From contig OX638133.1 in the NCBI GenBank assembly GCA_951804985.1, positions 76,204,367 to 76,268,366 on the forward strand: 64,000 nt of DNA, given 5' to 3'. Both the position numbers and the translations under genes were made by a program. Below the pieces are notes generated by a model, which was not told where the DNA came from, searched no databases, and saw nothing but the letters and a program-made list of their open reading frames with translations. Position 1 is the first letter of the stretch, and each line of letters begins with the position of its first letter. This stretch comes from Dryomyza anilis (Eukaryota > Arthropoda > Insecta > Diptera > Dryomyzidae). Positions 1 to 11,472 of the stretch are shown here, piece by piece.

Positions 1-337
1 AAAATAAAAGAGAAAGGCAGACAGACATCTCAGCATCATCATCGAAGACAAGATATGTAAAATATAATTTTATTCCATAGGTTTTTTGTTATACTGCTTG
101 TTATAATAATTTAGGGTACCATAATGACTTCAATTATAAAATAAAACTCTTTCCTCAGGCAGAATTTATTTTAATGCAAGTGACAAAATATTTTAACTGC
201 TGCATATTATTCCTTTTCTGGAATATTCTAGGCATATTTCCGGAAAATACTTATAAGAAATATTATAGTGGAAGACGAATTGGTTAAATAGAAACACACT
301 TATAAAATAAATTTTATTGGAAGCATATGGCATCCAC
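1..337. other. AT-rich non-coding stretch, nothing recognised
   Basis: No coding signal, RNA gene or clear repeat is visible. The last 13 bases (325-337) are the left target-site duplication of the SINE that follows. Confidence 0.5.
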
Positions 338-625
338 GGTAGCTCACTGGTTAGTGCGTTGGACTGCGAGCCGAAAGGTCCCCGGTTCAAGACTGGACTG
401 GGGCTAACAACATCTTTTCATAGAAACATTTTCTATACCGCGCTACCACTCGTCAGTAAATGGCAAACCTACGAGAGTAAAACCATTGCCTATGAAAAAT
501 CTCTCACCCGCCGTTCGGATTCGGCAATAAACCACTTTGAGTACAAATATAACACGCACAGCTCTAAATGGTGAGAGAGCTCGGCCGAAGTTCTATACAG
601 GACTGTAGCTCCAAACTATTATTAT
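338..625 (+). mobile_element. tRNA-derived SINE, copy 1
   Basis: The head looks like a tRNA. GGTAGCTCACTGGTTAGTGCG resembles a pol III A box, CTGCGAG fits an anticodon loop (GCG), and CCCCGGTTCAAGACTGG resembles a B box. A body of about 220 bp unrelated to tRNA follows, then a short ATT-rich tail. The element is flanked by a near-perfect 13-bp target-site duplication, ATATGGCATCCAC at 325-337 and ATATGGAATCCAC at 626-638. That shows retrotransposition and fixes the ends. Relative to the copy at 29960 it lacks a few 5' bases and has an A-box change (CTCACTGG for CTCAGTGG). Four more copies lie in the window. Confidence 0.9.
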
Positions 626-639
626 ATATGGAATCCACC

Positions 640-1250
640 AGAGCAAATTTTTGACAGGGTCAGGTATGGCAAAGACGGAATTTTTATCTAAAACTGTATA
701 TTTACTCGCCGTTTCCAAAATATGCTGTGAATCTGTCATACACTGCCCAAATATTCCTTTTTATCTGTGTGTTTGCCGAAAAAATGAGCGAAATATTTCT
801 GAAAAATCCCGGACAGTTTGTCTCGGGAGATTATCAAATTGTATGCAATTTTAATCCCGGCGGTCAGAAAACTGACTGTTTTTTTTATACAAAATCCACT
901 TTTCAAAAAATCTTTCGAAAATTTGATTTAGCCTTGAGCTTGCCAAATATTTAGTCTTGGTATAGACCATTTTCGATACAATGTTTCTGGATTTTCATGA
1001 ATATTTCCGGAAAACAGATGGATTAATGAATGATTTTGGGTAGTGTATTGCAACTGTCCAATTATGTGTAATTTAATAGGAAGATTCCTAGCATATTTTG
1101 GCATCGGGCAAAAATAGAAAACACGTGATACAAACTCAGCCTTAATCTGATTAAAATAATCAGAACAAAAGTCTCTAAACCGCAACAACAGCCTTAATCT
1201 AAAAGAAATATGCTCGTAAAATAATTGCATTAAATATTTCATATAATAAA
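640..1250. repeat. degenerate dispersed repeat related to 24050-24715
   Basis: Shares several phrases with the 24-kb region. These include 'ctgtgtgtttgccgaaaa.atg' followed by 'tcctgaaaaat', and 'gggcaaaaatagaaaacacgtgatacaaactc', which matches 'gggcagaaaacagacagcttgtgatacaaactc' near 24540. It looks like an old non-autonomous, foldback-type transposon remnant. No family name can be assigned. Confidence 0.5.
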
Positions 1251-4200
1251 AATCATAGTAAATTTCTTCACATTTTACAAGATATCAAGTTTAAAATAAA
1301 CTATTGCAAAGGAAATTTTAAGTGTTTTTTGAAATATTGGATTATATAGTTGTAGCAAATAGTATTTGTTTAAAATACATCGCAGAAATATATAATAATT
1401 GTGTGGCACGCTATTATTTTGAGCTTATTGAAAGCGAAAATTGTTTAGATCGAGGTAGTTCTGATATTATTGAAAAACATTTGAGAATTGAAGTTATACT
1501 TAATAAAGTATGAACATCTTGTTTGCCTCTACAAATGTTCAACATTTTTAAATGCATGTTTGTGTGAATTATATTTATTTACGTTCAGCATAATAATGAT
1601 ATTAGAAACTGTAATTGGTTATAGCATCATTTCCAAGGTTTTTTTTTCTATTTTACAAAAGTAATTTAATATCGTTTAAAATATATGCCATTGAGGTACT
1701 GATCATGACATATATGTAATTATTATATTTTGATTAAGACAATCGAAATAAGATCACATCAAACAAATGCATGATTATCGGCTAGTCATAAACATATATA
1801 TAATATTATATAAAAAAACCACATAACTCTTAAAAAACTGGTCATGAGTTTTTTCAGATAATTATAAAAAGCAACAAATGTTTCTGTCAAATATTTGCAT
1901 AATTGGTAACCTAAATTATTCAATTCAATAACTTCAATAATTTTTTTAATATATCATTTTCACATATTAAATTGATATCACACAATGTCCTAAAATACTT
2001 TTTATGAAAATCTTAATTAGTTTTTTACACACAGGGAATAAATGTATCTTGCCAGTAAACACATTCAATCAACAAAAGAGAATTACCAGATTTATATATT
2101 TATATTAATTAAAGATCTATAACAATAATTAAAGAAATAAATATCAACATACATTTTTAAATAAATGTAATATTTAATACTACTTACGTAGTTTCATTGC
2201 AATTATATTTTGTTTGCGTGTAACTATTACAATTTTTTCAAATGATAGCATCAATTACATAGCTAATCATGAAATGATATTCTTTTTAAAATAGTAGTGT
2301 CCATCAATTTTTTCATTTTGAATTTGAACTACCAACGATGAGTTATACAGCGTCAATTATCATATTATTTGTAAATAGTAAAATATTGTAATTATTCTTG
2401 ATAACAAGCAATTGCTTGACCTAATTTCAACATATGCACAATTTCATTAACAAATCACATAGTGTGTAAATGCATTGAAAAATATCGTTCATCTATCTAT
2501 TGATGCCACACTCAAATTTTCACTTATGTGCACGATATCTAATATATGTCAATTATTTTCTAATTGATCTCTTATCACATTGATCTCTTTGAATAAAGGA
2601 GTTTGTGTAAACGTTGATGGATCTGAGAATTATGGCAGACCACTTATTTTTGAGAGGGATTTAATGAAAAAATGTTAAAAAGAAACCAGATACTATTTAA
2701 ATTAAAATTATAGGCTCATAGACAATTTTAAACTGGAGTTTATTTAAATGTACAGTTTTTTGACATTCATTTTCGAACTGAAACTTGCAAAAACTTTAAG
2801 AACCAGGTTAAATTTGAATTAATATATTTTTGTAAAATATAAATTGTAAGGAAAATGAAACAAATAATATAAAAAATAATAAAAATCTTTCTACCAAGTA
2901 TAAAATGCACTCTTTCTCTATAAATATTGCAATAAATACAAATTCTTGAATATTCTATGGCTGACTAACGCCACAATTACACTTGAAGCAAATTCTATAT
3001 AATCCTACAGTAGATTCACTATTCAAAAGCCTGCAGTTAAATGTAACGCATCGTTGAGATACATTTTTATTTTATTATAGTTTTTAAGTTATCAAGCATC
3101 TTCCAGATGGATACAATTGCATTACCATGCAATTAAATCCACTTTTCATTTCGCAAAAATTTACATCACACATACTACTTACTCACTTTTGATATGTTAG
3201 TCAAAGTTGTGCATACGACTGCAGATGCAAATGCATCTCACAGATGCAGATCTCTGACTCGGCACAATTGGTTGCGCTATCAATTCCAATTAAAAGCAAG
3301 TTTATTTGTTCAACAAGATGCAGCAAACAGCATCAACAACAGCTACTCTTTATTCTTAGCTGCTACAGCGTTTCTAAAGCACACATCTTGAAACGTCACA
3401 CAAACGCGCAGATACTCTACTTACGAATGCCGAATGCTCGAGATACATTTTGTGTGCCTACTGCGCATGCAAACGAATAAATAAAAGCAAAAATATCCGC
3501 AATTAAATAAAATTGAGAATGGAAAAAGTGTTATGCTGCAAAATTCTTATATGCATTCATTAAATTTTAATATTATCTATCTGCAGTAAATAAAACATGT
3601 AGCTAAATAAAAAAATTATCTAAAGCTTATGCTTGAAACTAAAGTGCTATGGTGGGGGGCAATACGTTTGAATTCACAATTAATTATTTTTATATTATCA
3701 CTGCATTTGTATGCATGGTTAATGCAAATTTCTACAATATAACTAAATAAAAATACTAGCAATAATTGGAATAAATCGAGATTAAAGTGTGGATAGGTTA
3801 CATTTAAATTGGATTAGTTTAGTTTTTGCGCCAAAGACGAATACACCTTCCCTTTTCTTATATTGCAGCATATGTCTTGAGTTACATTTCCTTTGATAGT
3901 TTCTTTCTAGTGTGATTTCATTGATTTTTCTAACAGCATTTAATCTTTATTTGATTTAGTAAAAATTGCTGCATTTTATTCAATTAATTCTTTAGACTAG
4001 TAGCTGATTCATTTTTGTTGATTTCCCGCAGATAATTGTATTCCTTATTTTTAATTAAAACAATTATCCTTTTCATTTTTGTAAAATAAAAAATATCTAT
4101 CTGACGGGCACTGCGGTTAAGATGAATGCATTATGCTTAAAACATTTCTTTTTTTAATCATTCTACTTCGCCGCACTTCAATTTATTAAGACTTGGCTGC

Positions 4201-4489
4201 AGGCTTAAATCCTGCTGGATGCGTAGTAAAACCAGTAAAAAAAGGGCAGCTTCAGTTTTGTTGTAATCCATGTGATTGTGGTACCATCTTAGCAAGACAA
4301 GTTCTGGATTTTATTTTATTTTTCTTTTCGTTGCATCTTTTGAGTTGCTTCAACACAGACGTAAGGCAGGCGGTCTTACGTAGATATTTTATATAAACTT
4401 TATAAATCTGATTTGCTATAGCCTTATTATCAATGTATAACTTGAAGCTAAAAATCTTTATTTTCAGAAGAATATTAGCCTTTTTGTAC
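1251..4489. other. long AT-rich non-coding stretch
   Basis: No exon, RNA gene or strong tandem repeat could be supported. A less AT-rich patch at about 3180-3480 contains overlapping short ORFs (65 and 78 codons) with low-complexity, frame-ambiguous content (runs of cagcaacag), so they are not called as genes. This patch could be a regulatory sequence, but nothing in it proves that. Confidence 0.4.
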
Positions 4490-5515
4490 TGAAATATATA
4501 TCGTATATTGTTTCATATTTTGTTTATTTTGAATATATTGCATATTTTGTATATATTGCATAGTTCCATATTTTGGTAATTTTGCATAATTTACATATTT
4601 TGCATATTCTGCAAATATTTCGTTTTATATTTATTGCCTTTTTATATATATAATGTTGCATATTTTGAATATTTTACATATTTTGCATATTTTGTTGTAT
4701 TTTGAATATTTTGCATATTTTGTTATATTTTGAATATTTTGCATATATTACATATATTGCATATTATGCATATTTTTGATATATTGCATATTTTGTATAT
4801 TACATATTTTAGATATTTTTCAAATTTTGCAAATTTTGAATATTTTGCATATTTGTGAACTTTTCATATTTTGCATATTTTGTCTATTTAACATATTTTT
4901 TATATTTGGCTTATTTTACATATTTTGCAATTTTTGTTTTTCGTATTTTGTATATATAATGCATATTTTGCATATTTTTCATATTCTACATATTTTGCAT
5001 ATATTGCTTATTTTGTATATTTCGCATCTACATATCTAATATTTTTGCATATATTGCGTGTTGAATATTTGCCATATATTTATTTTTATACATTGTATAT
5101 TATAATATTTTGTATATTGCACATTTTACATATAATGCGTATTATGCATATTTTTCATATCTTGCATATTTTTAATATATTTTTTATTTGTGTATTTGCT
5201 TTTTTTTAATTTTTATATATTTAGCATATATTACATTTTTTGCATTTTCCATATTTTTCATATTTTACATATATTCCTTATTTCACATATTTTGCATATT
5301 TGTTTATTTTGTATACAATGCATATTTTTCATATCTTTTTATGTATTTTGTATATATTATGTATTTTGCATTTTTTTATATTTTGTGTATATTACATATT
5401 TTGCATATTTTGCTTATTTTACATATTTTGCATATTTTTATATTTTGTATATAATGCATATTTTTCATATTTATCACATATTGCATATTTTGCATATATT
5501 GCATAATTTTTTTGA
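4490..5515 (-). repeat. degenerate 9-bp satellite (TTTTGCATA, reverse of the 42.7-kb array)
   Basis: About 1 kb of diverged repeats of ATATTTTGC/TTTTGCATA, with TTTTGTATA, TTTTTCATA and TTTTACATA variants. Period 9 is multiple of 3, so all three frames stay open for long stretches and give spurious ORFs rich in Phe, Ile, Cys, His and Tyr. The unit is the reverse complement of AAAATATGC in the highly homogeneous array at 42655-43495. Confidence 0.85.
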
Positions 5516-6232
5516 GTGTCTTGTAATTAATTGACTGCAAAAATTACAACGTCTCTAAATAATTTTTATACAGTGTACTTAAAATAGATTTTTTTCAACG
5601 TCCATTCTTTATACACTTGCACCAAAGAAGTCGTGCGCCAATTGTCCCCATGTCAAAACCACATCTGCTAGAGAATCTTTTTTTTTTATAACTACATTTT
5701 TTTATTAGCACTGAAGGGGATTTTTTTTACCACAAAATCGTTCGTTCATGCATTGGGCCTAAAAGTCCCGCCAGAAAGGTGCTTTTCAGACAAAAGATAT
5801 AAAATGAAATGCATAAAATATTAAAAGGAATGTCATGTTTTGTATCAGCAGAAAAAAGAGAAAAAAAAATTAAAAAATCAAAGCAAAAAATACCAAACTA
5901 GTGCGCATGTGCAGCAATCACTTTAGCGGCTTCGCATGCGCAGCACATATTGAATAACAAGATCGGGTACCAACATTCAGGAAATAAAAGTAGGGTTAAT
6001 TTTTTTATTACGTTGTTGTATCAGACAGATAATTAATATCGTCTGTGTGAGAAGGAACAAATAAACAACTTGCCTTTGCTACAAAGAGTGTTTATTAAGT
6101 GATGTTTTATTTTTTACGAAAAAATAGGTATTATATACTACTATATAGTAATATAAAAAAAAAATAATATTTTAAGATTTGTTTATTATATTTTTGGTTC
6201 AACTCAATTTCACTTTTTTTTGCATGTATTCT
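5516..6232. other. non-coding stretch, nothing recognised
   Basis: Mixed AT-rich sequence with T and A homopolymers. No ORF of note or clear repeat. Confidence 0.4.
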
Positions 6233-6276
6233 GCATATTAAATACTCACAAATAATTTTGTGAGTATTTAATATGC
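6233..6276. repeat. perfect 20-bp hairpin
   Basis: GCATATTAAATACTCACAAA at 6233-6252 is followed after the 4-nt loop TAAT by its exact reverse complement at 6257-6276. A second weaker hairpin follows (atcatatt / aatatgat around an A run). The stem is shorter than a typical pre-miRNA. It may be a MITE relic or a cruciform-forming site. Confidence 0.85.
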
Positions 6277-7043
6277 ATCATATTAAAAAAAAAATATGAT
6301 GATGATAATATTCCATACAATAGGCGCCACAGTCATCACTTCAAATGTGCTAATTATGCAGCAGGACTTTTGTTGTAAAGTACACGGTACACGCAACGCA
6401 ACTCAATAAAAAGCGAAACCCTTCTAAATCACTTCTTCTCTATTTAAACTTCCTTCGTCGATTGTTGATTTAATGCATTGCGAAACCACTAAAATAAAGG
6501 AAGTCTTTATGAGCGAGCAAAGTCCCACGAAGCCCCATACACAAAGACGACGCAATAATGCATTATTGTCCCCGTCCCCCTTGTTCTGGGCGAGTAACAC
6601 CAACCACTAGAGGGCGCGCACCACAAAAGAATCCAAAGACGACATGACGATCACGACAAGTTGTACGAGGCACGCGCATGGTATGTCGTACGTTTCGAAC
6701 GAACAAAGTGCGTTTCAGGCCAATGTGCCGATGCTTCCAACAACTAAATTCGATTGCGCTTAAATGCTTTTTGTGGAAAAAACGTTTTGGTCACGTCCAT
6801 ACCGCGTCACCATACCGCGTCGTCATCATTGAAATTAATGAAAAATATTTTGAAATTGTTTGGCGCTTCAAGTGGCGTCATACACGTCGCAGCAATACAC
6901 AGAAAAATGTCATTGTTGTGTGGAATACTGAAAACTATTTTATCTAATATAAATCAAATTAAGTTAGTACATCCAAAATTATTTTGTTTTTGAAAAACAT
7001 CATGATTTTTATAATATGTTCATAAATTTCAGGCAATATTGTA
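6277..7043. other. non-coding stretch with CTCF-like motif, no gene supported
   Basis: Less AT-rich than its surroundings from about 6370 to 6900. Two overlapping 79-89 codon ORFs at 6678-6993 have no recognisable domain and are in different frames over the same bases, so neither is called. A CTCF-like motif (6604-6617) lies within. Confidence 0.4.
6604..6617 (+). promoter_or_regulatory. CTCF-like binding motif
   Basis: CCACTAGAGGGCGC matches every position of the CTCF core consensus CCASYAGRKGGCRS, whose AGRKGGCGC part is conserved in flies. It is rare by chance in DNA this AT-rich. Occupancy and insulator function are inferred only. Confidence 0.4.
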
Positions 7044-7350
7044 GGAGCGGTAGCTCAGTGGTTAGTGCGTTGGACTGCGAGCCGAAAGGTCCCCGGTTCA
7101 AGCATGGACTGGGGCTAACAACATATTTTCATAGAAACATTTTTCTATATCGCGCTACCTCTCAGCAGTAAATGGCAAACCAACGAGAGTAAAACATTGC
7201 CTATGAAAAGCTTTCACCCGCCGTTCGGATTCGGCAATAACTGTAGGTCCCACCACTTTGAGTACAAATATAACACGCACAGCTCAAAATGGTGAAGAGC
7301 TCGGCCTAAGTTCTAACAGGACTGTAGTGCCAAACTGTTATATTATTATC
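7044..7350 (+). mobile_element. tRNA-derived SINE, copy 2
   Basis: Full-length member of the family at 338-625. The head GCGGTAGCTCAGTGGTTAGT is followed by a B box (CGGTTCAAGCATGG), the same unique body, and a TTATATTATTATC tail. Small indels relative to other copies and no clear target-site duplication suggest an older insertion. Confidence 0.85.
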
Positions 7351-7439
7351 TTATAAGAACGAAATATTGCACACAAAATCATTTTATGGCATTAAATACC
7401 TAGTCAAATCATCGCATATCATATGATATTATAAATTAT

Positions 7440-7965
7440 TCTAACATACTAAATAGTATTATACCAAATCATATCATATCATATCACATCATATCATATC
7501 ATATCATATCATATCATATCTTATCCTATCATATCTTATCCTATCATATCATTTCATATTATATCCTATCTTATCCCATTTTATCCTATCTTATCATATC
7601 ATACCAATTTATATCAGATCATAGTATATTTCATACTATATCTCATCACATAGTCTAGCTTATCCTCTCGTGTCATACAACATTATATCACATTACACAT
7701 ATCTTATCATATCGTAGTATGATATGATAGAATTAGATAATATCATAAAATCATATAATATCTTATCAGATAATATCATATCCTATCCTCTCATGTCATA
7801 CAATATCATATCATATCCTATATTATCCTATCATAACATACAATATCATATCCTATCACATCACAGCACATCATATCAAATTATATTAACTCATATTATG
7901 TATAATATCATATAATACCATATCATATCAACTCATATCATACCACAACCTATCCATACCATTCA
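7440..7965. repeat. ATATC/TATCA pentanucleotide array
   Basis: Tandem TATCA/ATATC units, nearly perfect at 7465-7525 and increasingly degenerate to about 7965 (TATCC, TATCT and CATCA variants). ORFs here (for example 7724-7915, rich in Ser, Tyr, Ile and Asn) result from the repeat and are not genes. Confidence 0.9.
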
Positions 7966-8312
7966 ATTTGTCAAACTTCTATTTAAATTATAAATTAACT
8001 CTCAGTAAAACAATTTTCGATCTTAGTGATATCAAATCGATATTAGTTATAAGTTACAACTGTCGTTTTTATGTTATCTTTAATAATACGAAAATTGTTT
8101 TGTTTTTTTTTGGAAAATCTAACCTTTCCAGATTTATATAATATTTAGTTTTTTTGAATTTTTTTTATCGAGATAATATCAAAAAGTTGTATTGTATATG
8201 TGCAGAACAAATTATTTATCGAAACAATTCAGTTTTCAATAATATTTAAAGTTGTATATACATTTATGATTAATCTTTTGTATAATGAATTTAAAATGAT
8301 CTTTAAATGGTT
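7966..8312. other. AT-rich spacer, nothing recognised
   Basis: No coding or repeat signal beyond scattered ATCGATAT motifs near the foldback that follows. Confidence 0.4.
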
Positions 8313-9290
8313 TTCCCATCTGCCATATCTCTGAGGACTTCGATGCCTCGAAGCTTTATCGAACTTATTTCGATAACAAAGTTCGATCTCGTAGCTTTAT
8401 CGCTTCTAATTTTCAAAAGTTCTCGTACATTCAAATTCTTTAACAATATACGATATTTAAAATTTATCACATTGATATCGCAATTTTTTTTGAAATAATA
8501 TAGAACTTTGATTATTTTTTTCTTCGATATCGTTTTGATCTTGAGAATTTGCTACAACCGAGAAAACGCATCGATACCTACCTACAATGTAGGTCCAATT
8601 TAAAGTCTGGCGTGTCCGATATCTATGACATCTTTCTTCTGCTCGTATTGAGCTCGTAACGATATCATATTCAGCATAATAGTTTTAAATAGAGAAGCCA
8701 ATTTTGCATATGAATTATTTTTGAAAATGTACGTTTTATTATAGAATTATGGTAAATTTCAATAATATTTTCAAATAAAGACGAACATTTACGAAAAAAT
8801 GTTTTAAATTTCAGTTCATAAAATGTTATTTGGACTGATTATACCATTTTGGAAAACATTTAGTTGGGAATATAAGATAAATTGTTATTACCCAGTATGC
8901 CATTCGTATCGATATCGTTACAAGATCATTGCGAGTAGATGGAGAAATCACACGATATCGGACCCGTTCTCGTAACGATATCGAGCGTCAAATTGGATCT
9001 AGATGGTAGGTAGATATCGGAACGTTCTGTTGGAGTTTTCTCGATACGAGACATTTTTCGAATTCGGAACGATATCGAAGAAAAAAATGATCAAAGTTCG
9101 AGATTGCTGCGAAAAATTTTGCGATATCGATTTTATAAATTTTTAAATATCGTATTTTGTCAAAGAATTTGAACGTACGAAATTTTTAAAAAATTAGAAT
9201 CGAGAAAGCAACGTGGTCGAACTTTTTTATCGAAGTTATTCGAGAAAGCTTCGAGGTATCGAAGGTATCCGAGACATGGCAGACTGGGAA
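8313..9290. mobile_element. about 1-kb foldback (long inverted-repeat) element
   Basis: The left arm reads CCCATCTGCCATATCTCTGA, then a stretch with 'ccTCGAAGCTTTATCGAActtatTTCGATAA'. The right arm carries the reverse complement in mirrored order (TTATCGAAGTTATTCGAGAAAGCTTCGAGG, then GACATGGCAGACTGGGA near 9275-9289). The arms are about 300-450 bp and diverged. A third partial copy of one arm lies at 21205-21335. It contains no transposase, so it is a non-autonomous foldback or MITE-type element. It is rich in GATATC and TCGAT words. Confidence 0.75.
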
Positions 9291-9519
9291 TATTTAAAAA
9301 CTATAATTGTATTTAGGAACAATTTGTTTAAATAATAAAATGTCACCTATTGATAAAAATTTTTACAAGAAATTTGATGAAATGATATCGAAAAAAAATC
9401 TATATGTTATTTTAATATGAAATTTTTTTTAGTGCACACAACAACGCCTGTGCACAGAGTGAAATTGTTGCAAAAATAAAATAGCTGGAAAATACTTTAC
9501 TATAATTGCAATGGCAATA

Positions 9520-9830
9520 AAAACAATGGTCGACCGACGTACGGCAGAATGGGAGATTGGATCGACCGACCACATAATGAATGAACTGTGCGGAAAATGC
9601 GAATTGAAATGACGCAAAATATTTGAATTTGATTATTGTGAATTGCTCGGTTGGTTGTATGTGTGTGCACTTATTTATTGTGAATGTTTTTTTTTAGTGC
9701 ATGTTGAGCACGCGCATTTATAATTGATGATTTTGATTGCATGCAATTATGAATGCGACCGACCGAAACGGGTCGTGACGGGTGTTGATTGTCAATTGGT
9801 TGCAGATTTTTTGTTCGGTTTGATATTTTA
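9520..9830. promoter_or_regulatory. possible regulatory patch with repeated CGACCGAC
   Basis: CGACCGAC occurs three times within 240 bp (about 9530, 9562 and 9758) in a local patch of higher GC. Nearby are a GTGCACA-type palindrome and CACGCG. There is no coding signal. This is a candidate cis-regulatory element upstream of the sidestep-like exons, by composition only. Confidence 0.25.
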
Positions 9831-10010
9831 TGACTCATAAAATAATATTAATTAAATTCATGCAGAAATAAAAAGATTTAATGCGATTGAGAAATTTAGC
9901 ATGAAATTAGTTTCTATAATAATCACGAAAAATGAAATACAAAATTGAATAATGTTAAATGATTAATATTTAGTAGTCATTCTTATTATTTTTTCTTATT
10001 ATAATTTTAT

Positions 10011-10135
10011 GTATTATTATTTGTAATTATTATTATTTGCTATTATTATTATTTGCTATTATTATTATTTGTTATTATTATTATTTGTTATTATTACTAT
10101 TTCTTATTATAATTGTTTGTAGTATTATTTGTTAT
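10011..10135. repeat. imperfect TTA/TAT microsatellite
   Basis: ATTATTATTATTTGCT units are repeated with interruptions. The overlapping Leu/Ile/Tyr-rich ORF is spurious. Confidence 0.8.
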
Positions 10136-11472
10136 TCTTATTTGTTATTTAAACTTAATTTATGCCGAACATTAAGCAAAAACAATTACACTAAATTTCA
10201 TTTGACATTTTTATTAATACTACCGATATCTTCATTAATTATTCCTGCTTCGTTTGTTTAGCACAAAAAGTCGAAAAGAAACAAATAATAACAATAAATT
10301 ACTTGACATTCCAACAAAACAAAAAATGAAAAGAGTTCAACCTAGCAATTGACCCATTTCACCAATGAACATTTTTTTAATTGATATAAATATGAAAAAT
10401 TAACTCATTTCTTAGTAAATGTGTCATACCATCATTCTGTATTTGGGCGCAACGCATAATTAAAATAATTATTATTTATTTTGTTTTTAAATCGCACATG
10501 TTTTCATTTGAAAATAATTTTAATTTCTTTAAATTTTGTTTGCCATTAATAAAGTTAATTTTAAGTTGGCATTTGATGATACAACTGACAATTCTTATCA
10601 TACCTCATATATGGTATGCCATTTACATACCATGTGTTTTGTACTTCAAGAAACATTGTAACTCCGAAAAACATGCACTTTATAAACGAAGTCATTCAAT
10701 CACGACACATTTCAACTTCAACAAAGATTCTTTTTGTAGAAAATGATATGTCAGCTGACATTTACATGTCGTTGAAATTTACTATGAAATTACCTATGGC
10801 ATTTTTTGCCTTGAACTGTATACAGTATCGAATGAGTACCCTAATCGTGTGCATGATAAAAATTAATATGTGACGCGTGTCCATGCACACTTCTACAAAT
10901 TGTTTCAGACTGCTTGTTGGTTACTGAACCATGTTAGAGACAAAAAATAAAACATATGCACAATATGACCCAATGTAGGGTGTGACACGCACAAAACATA
11001 AGTTTTAATTTAGTGTGCAATAAAAATAAATGCCAAAAATAGTCCGGAAAAATCTAAATATGTATAGTGATAAAAATAAAATAGTACAATTTTCCAAGAA
11101 TTACTGTAGGCCAACTGTTGTTTTTAAATATTTGAAATATTAGCAACATGTAGTACTACCAAAAATATACCATCTGTATTTTAATGTAATTTCTAATAAC
11201 ATTTTTATATTTTTCTTGATTTGTTAATATATTTTGTAATACCTAGAAGTGTTTATATATAATTTATATGATGAAATATTAACAAAACGATGTACAATAA
11301 TTGTCGATTAGCGAAAAGTGTGTGTGTAATATTGAAAAGTAAGCTTTTTGCAAACATATTGTAAGCTTATTCAAAAACGTTTTTAATTTCTTATTCAGAA
11401 TAGTTTGATAAATACAAATGATAGGAAATAAAAAACATTTGTTAAGGGTTATAGTAATAACTTTGGTAATAG
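10136..11472. other. AT-rich non-coding stretch
   Basis: Short ORFs (74-85 codons) show no domain and overlap in different frames. No RNA gene or structured repeat recognised. Confidence 0.4.

Noticed and set aside
338..410. Possible functional tRNA genes at the SINE heads
   Set aside because: The anticodon stem has mismatches and each head continues into a shared non-tRNA body with target-site duplications, so these are SINEs.
4776..5534. Several Phe/Ile/Tyr/His-rich ORFs resembling membrane proteins
   Set aside because: Degenerate 9-bp satellite. The hydrophobicity comes from TTT, ATT and TAT codons.
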